Shown: in pieces, positions 4,970-5,599 of the stretch
How positions within the stretch are numbered: position 1 is the first letter of the stretch
Layout of the letters: the number at the start of each line of letters is the position of its first letter
The notes under the pieces: model-generated
What the model was told of the DNA's origin: nothing
The model's input: only the letters and a program-made list of their open reading frames with translations
Databases searched by the model: none
Made by a program: the position numbers and the translations under genes
Source of the DNA: Bacteriovoracaceae bacterium
Lineage (GTDB): Bacteria > Bdellovibrionota > Bacteriovoracia > Bacteriovoracales > Bacteriovoracaceae
DNA: 5,599 nt
Assembly (NCBI GenBank): GCA_023151145.1
Contig: JAKLJM010000343.1
Span: 1 to 5,599, forward strand
Direction of reading: 5' to 3'

Positions 4970-5599
4970 AGCTTTCACTTTTTTTGGAAGAGAAGCTACA
5001 GCTTTAGCTGAAAGTTTTAATCTTCCCATTTTATCAACTTCTAGAATTTTTACTTTAAAACGATCACCTTCTGAGATGAATTCATTTACATCTGTCACAC
5101 GTTCATCTGAAATTTCAGAAACGTGAACAAGTCCTGATACACCTTGAGCGATATCTACGAATGCTCCATATTCTTTAATAGAAACGGCCACAACTTCATA
5201 AACAGCTCCAACTTCTGGACCGTTAATTTGAAGATTGATGAGGTTTGAACACTGATCTAAAATTTCAGTATCAGTTCCTAAAATCTTAACCATTCCCTCT
5301 TCTGTAATTTCAATAGTTACTTTGAAATCTTCTTGAAGTCTTTTAATGTTTTTCCCACCAGGTCCAATTAATGCTCCAATTTTATCCGTTGGAATCATTA
5401 ACGATACAATAGTTGGAACACCTGCTTTAAAGCTTGGTCTATGAGTAGAAATCGTTTTGGCCATTTCTCCGAGGATATGCATTCTTCCTTTATTTGCATC
5501 AGCAATGGCATCTTCAACGATTTTACGTGTGATACCTGTGATTTTAATATCCATTTGAATAGCAGTAATCCCTTCTGTGGTCCCTGCAACTTTAAAGTC
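4967..5599 (-). CDS. pnp: Polyribonucleotide nucleotidyltransferase (PNPase), 3' part of gene
   Basis: These are the last 210 residues of PNPase, the phosphorolytic 3'-5' exoribonuclease of bacterial mRNA turnover. The frame is open to the window edge. The residues before the first internal Met (5552-5554) read DFKVAGTTEGITAIQ, the conserved active-site segment of the second RNase PH core; by the family alignment its first Asp and its Lys correspond to the E. coli catalytic Asp492 and Lys494. Next come the end of that core (MDIKITGITRKIVEDAI), a KH domain at about 62-125 with GxxG loop GPGG (79-82), and an S1 RNA-binding domain at about 128-200 (SIKEYGAFVDI, SGLVHVSEIS, LKLSAKA). A short basic tail of about 10 residues follows. 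The full protein is normally about 700 residues, so roughly 490 lie outside. dut follows after 12 nt. Confidence 0.97.
   Translation of the reverse strand, partial: DFKVAGTTEGITAIQMDIKITGITRKIVEDAIADANKGRMHILGEMAKTISTHRPSFKAGVPTIVSLMIPTDKIGALIGPGGKNIKRLQEDFKVTIEITEEGMVKILGTDTEILDQCSNLINLQINGPEVGAVYEVVAVSIKEYGAFVDIAQGVSGLVHVSEISDERVTDVNEFISEGDRFKVKILEVDKMGRLKLSAKAVASLPKKVKA

Noticed and set aside
4967..5554. A short 195-aa KH-S1 protein starting at 5554
   Set aside because: The 15 upstream codons to the window edge encode the conserved PNPase active-site segment beginning DFKVAG, so this is the 3' end of pnp.
5398..5589. A 63-codon - strand open frame overlapping pnp
   Set aside because: It overlaps the conserved PNPase core and KH region in another frame and has no independent support.

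Overview
The window is a compact, AT-rich bacterial chromosome segment with two operon-like gene blocks that converge on one shared terminator. There is no gene-free stretch over 300 bases. No rRNA, tRNA, CRISPR array or insertion sequence was recognised. The short spacings, clear Shine-Dalgarno sequences and protein families fit a Gram-negative bacterium. The AT-rich codon use, the style of the [2Fe-2S] ferredoxin and the pnp-dut linkage are compatible with a Bdellovibrionota/Bacteriovorax-like or other former deltaproteobacterial lineage. That placement is an inference from memory and is weak.

Left block, + strand (2-3365): the 3' part of a phosphonate/phosphite-type ABC solute-binding protein (phnD-like, cut by the window start), its ATPase (phnC), an N-terminally extended permease (phnE), a small predicted secreted protein (103 aa) and a two-TM membrane protein (190 aa). 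Gaps are 14-26 nt, so all five are probably co-transcribed. The three transporter genes form a complete periplasmic-binding-protein-dependent importer for an oxidised or reduced phosphorus oxyanion or phosphonate. No C-P lyase, phosphonatase or phosphite dehydrogenase gene is visible, so the substrate cannot be decided here. The last two genes are not recognised.

Junction (3364-3399): a GC-rich hairpin flanked by A and T runs lies in the 25-nt gap between the convergent stop codons and should terminate both transcripts.

Right block, - strand (5599 down to 3391): the 3' part of polynucleotide phosphorylase (pnp; end of the second RNase PH core, KH and S1 domains), then dUTPase (dut), a 94-aa protein resembling the PHA_gran_rgn family, and a [2Fe-2S] ferredoxin carrying a roughly 160-residue charged, probably disordered tail. 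Gaps of 12, 25 and 15 nt indicate a single operon joining RNA turnover, nucleotide-pool sanitation and an iron-sulfur protein.

Most of the window is ordinary. The items that merit a second look are the ferredoxin with the charged tail in a pnp operon, a perfect 11-bp hairpin just inside the gene after phnE, the extended PhnE, and the two unknown genes trailing the transporter. I see no convincing evidence for a wholly new system.
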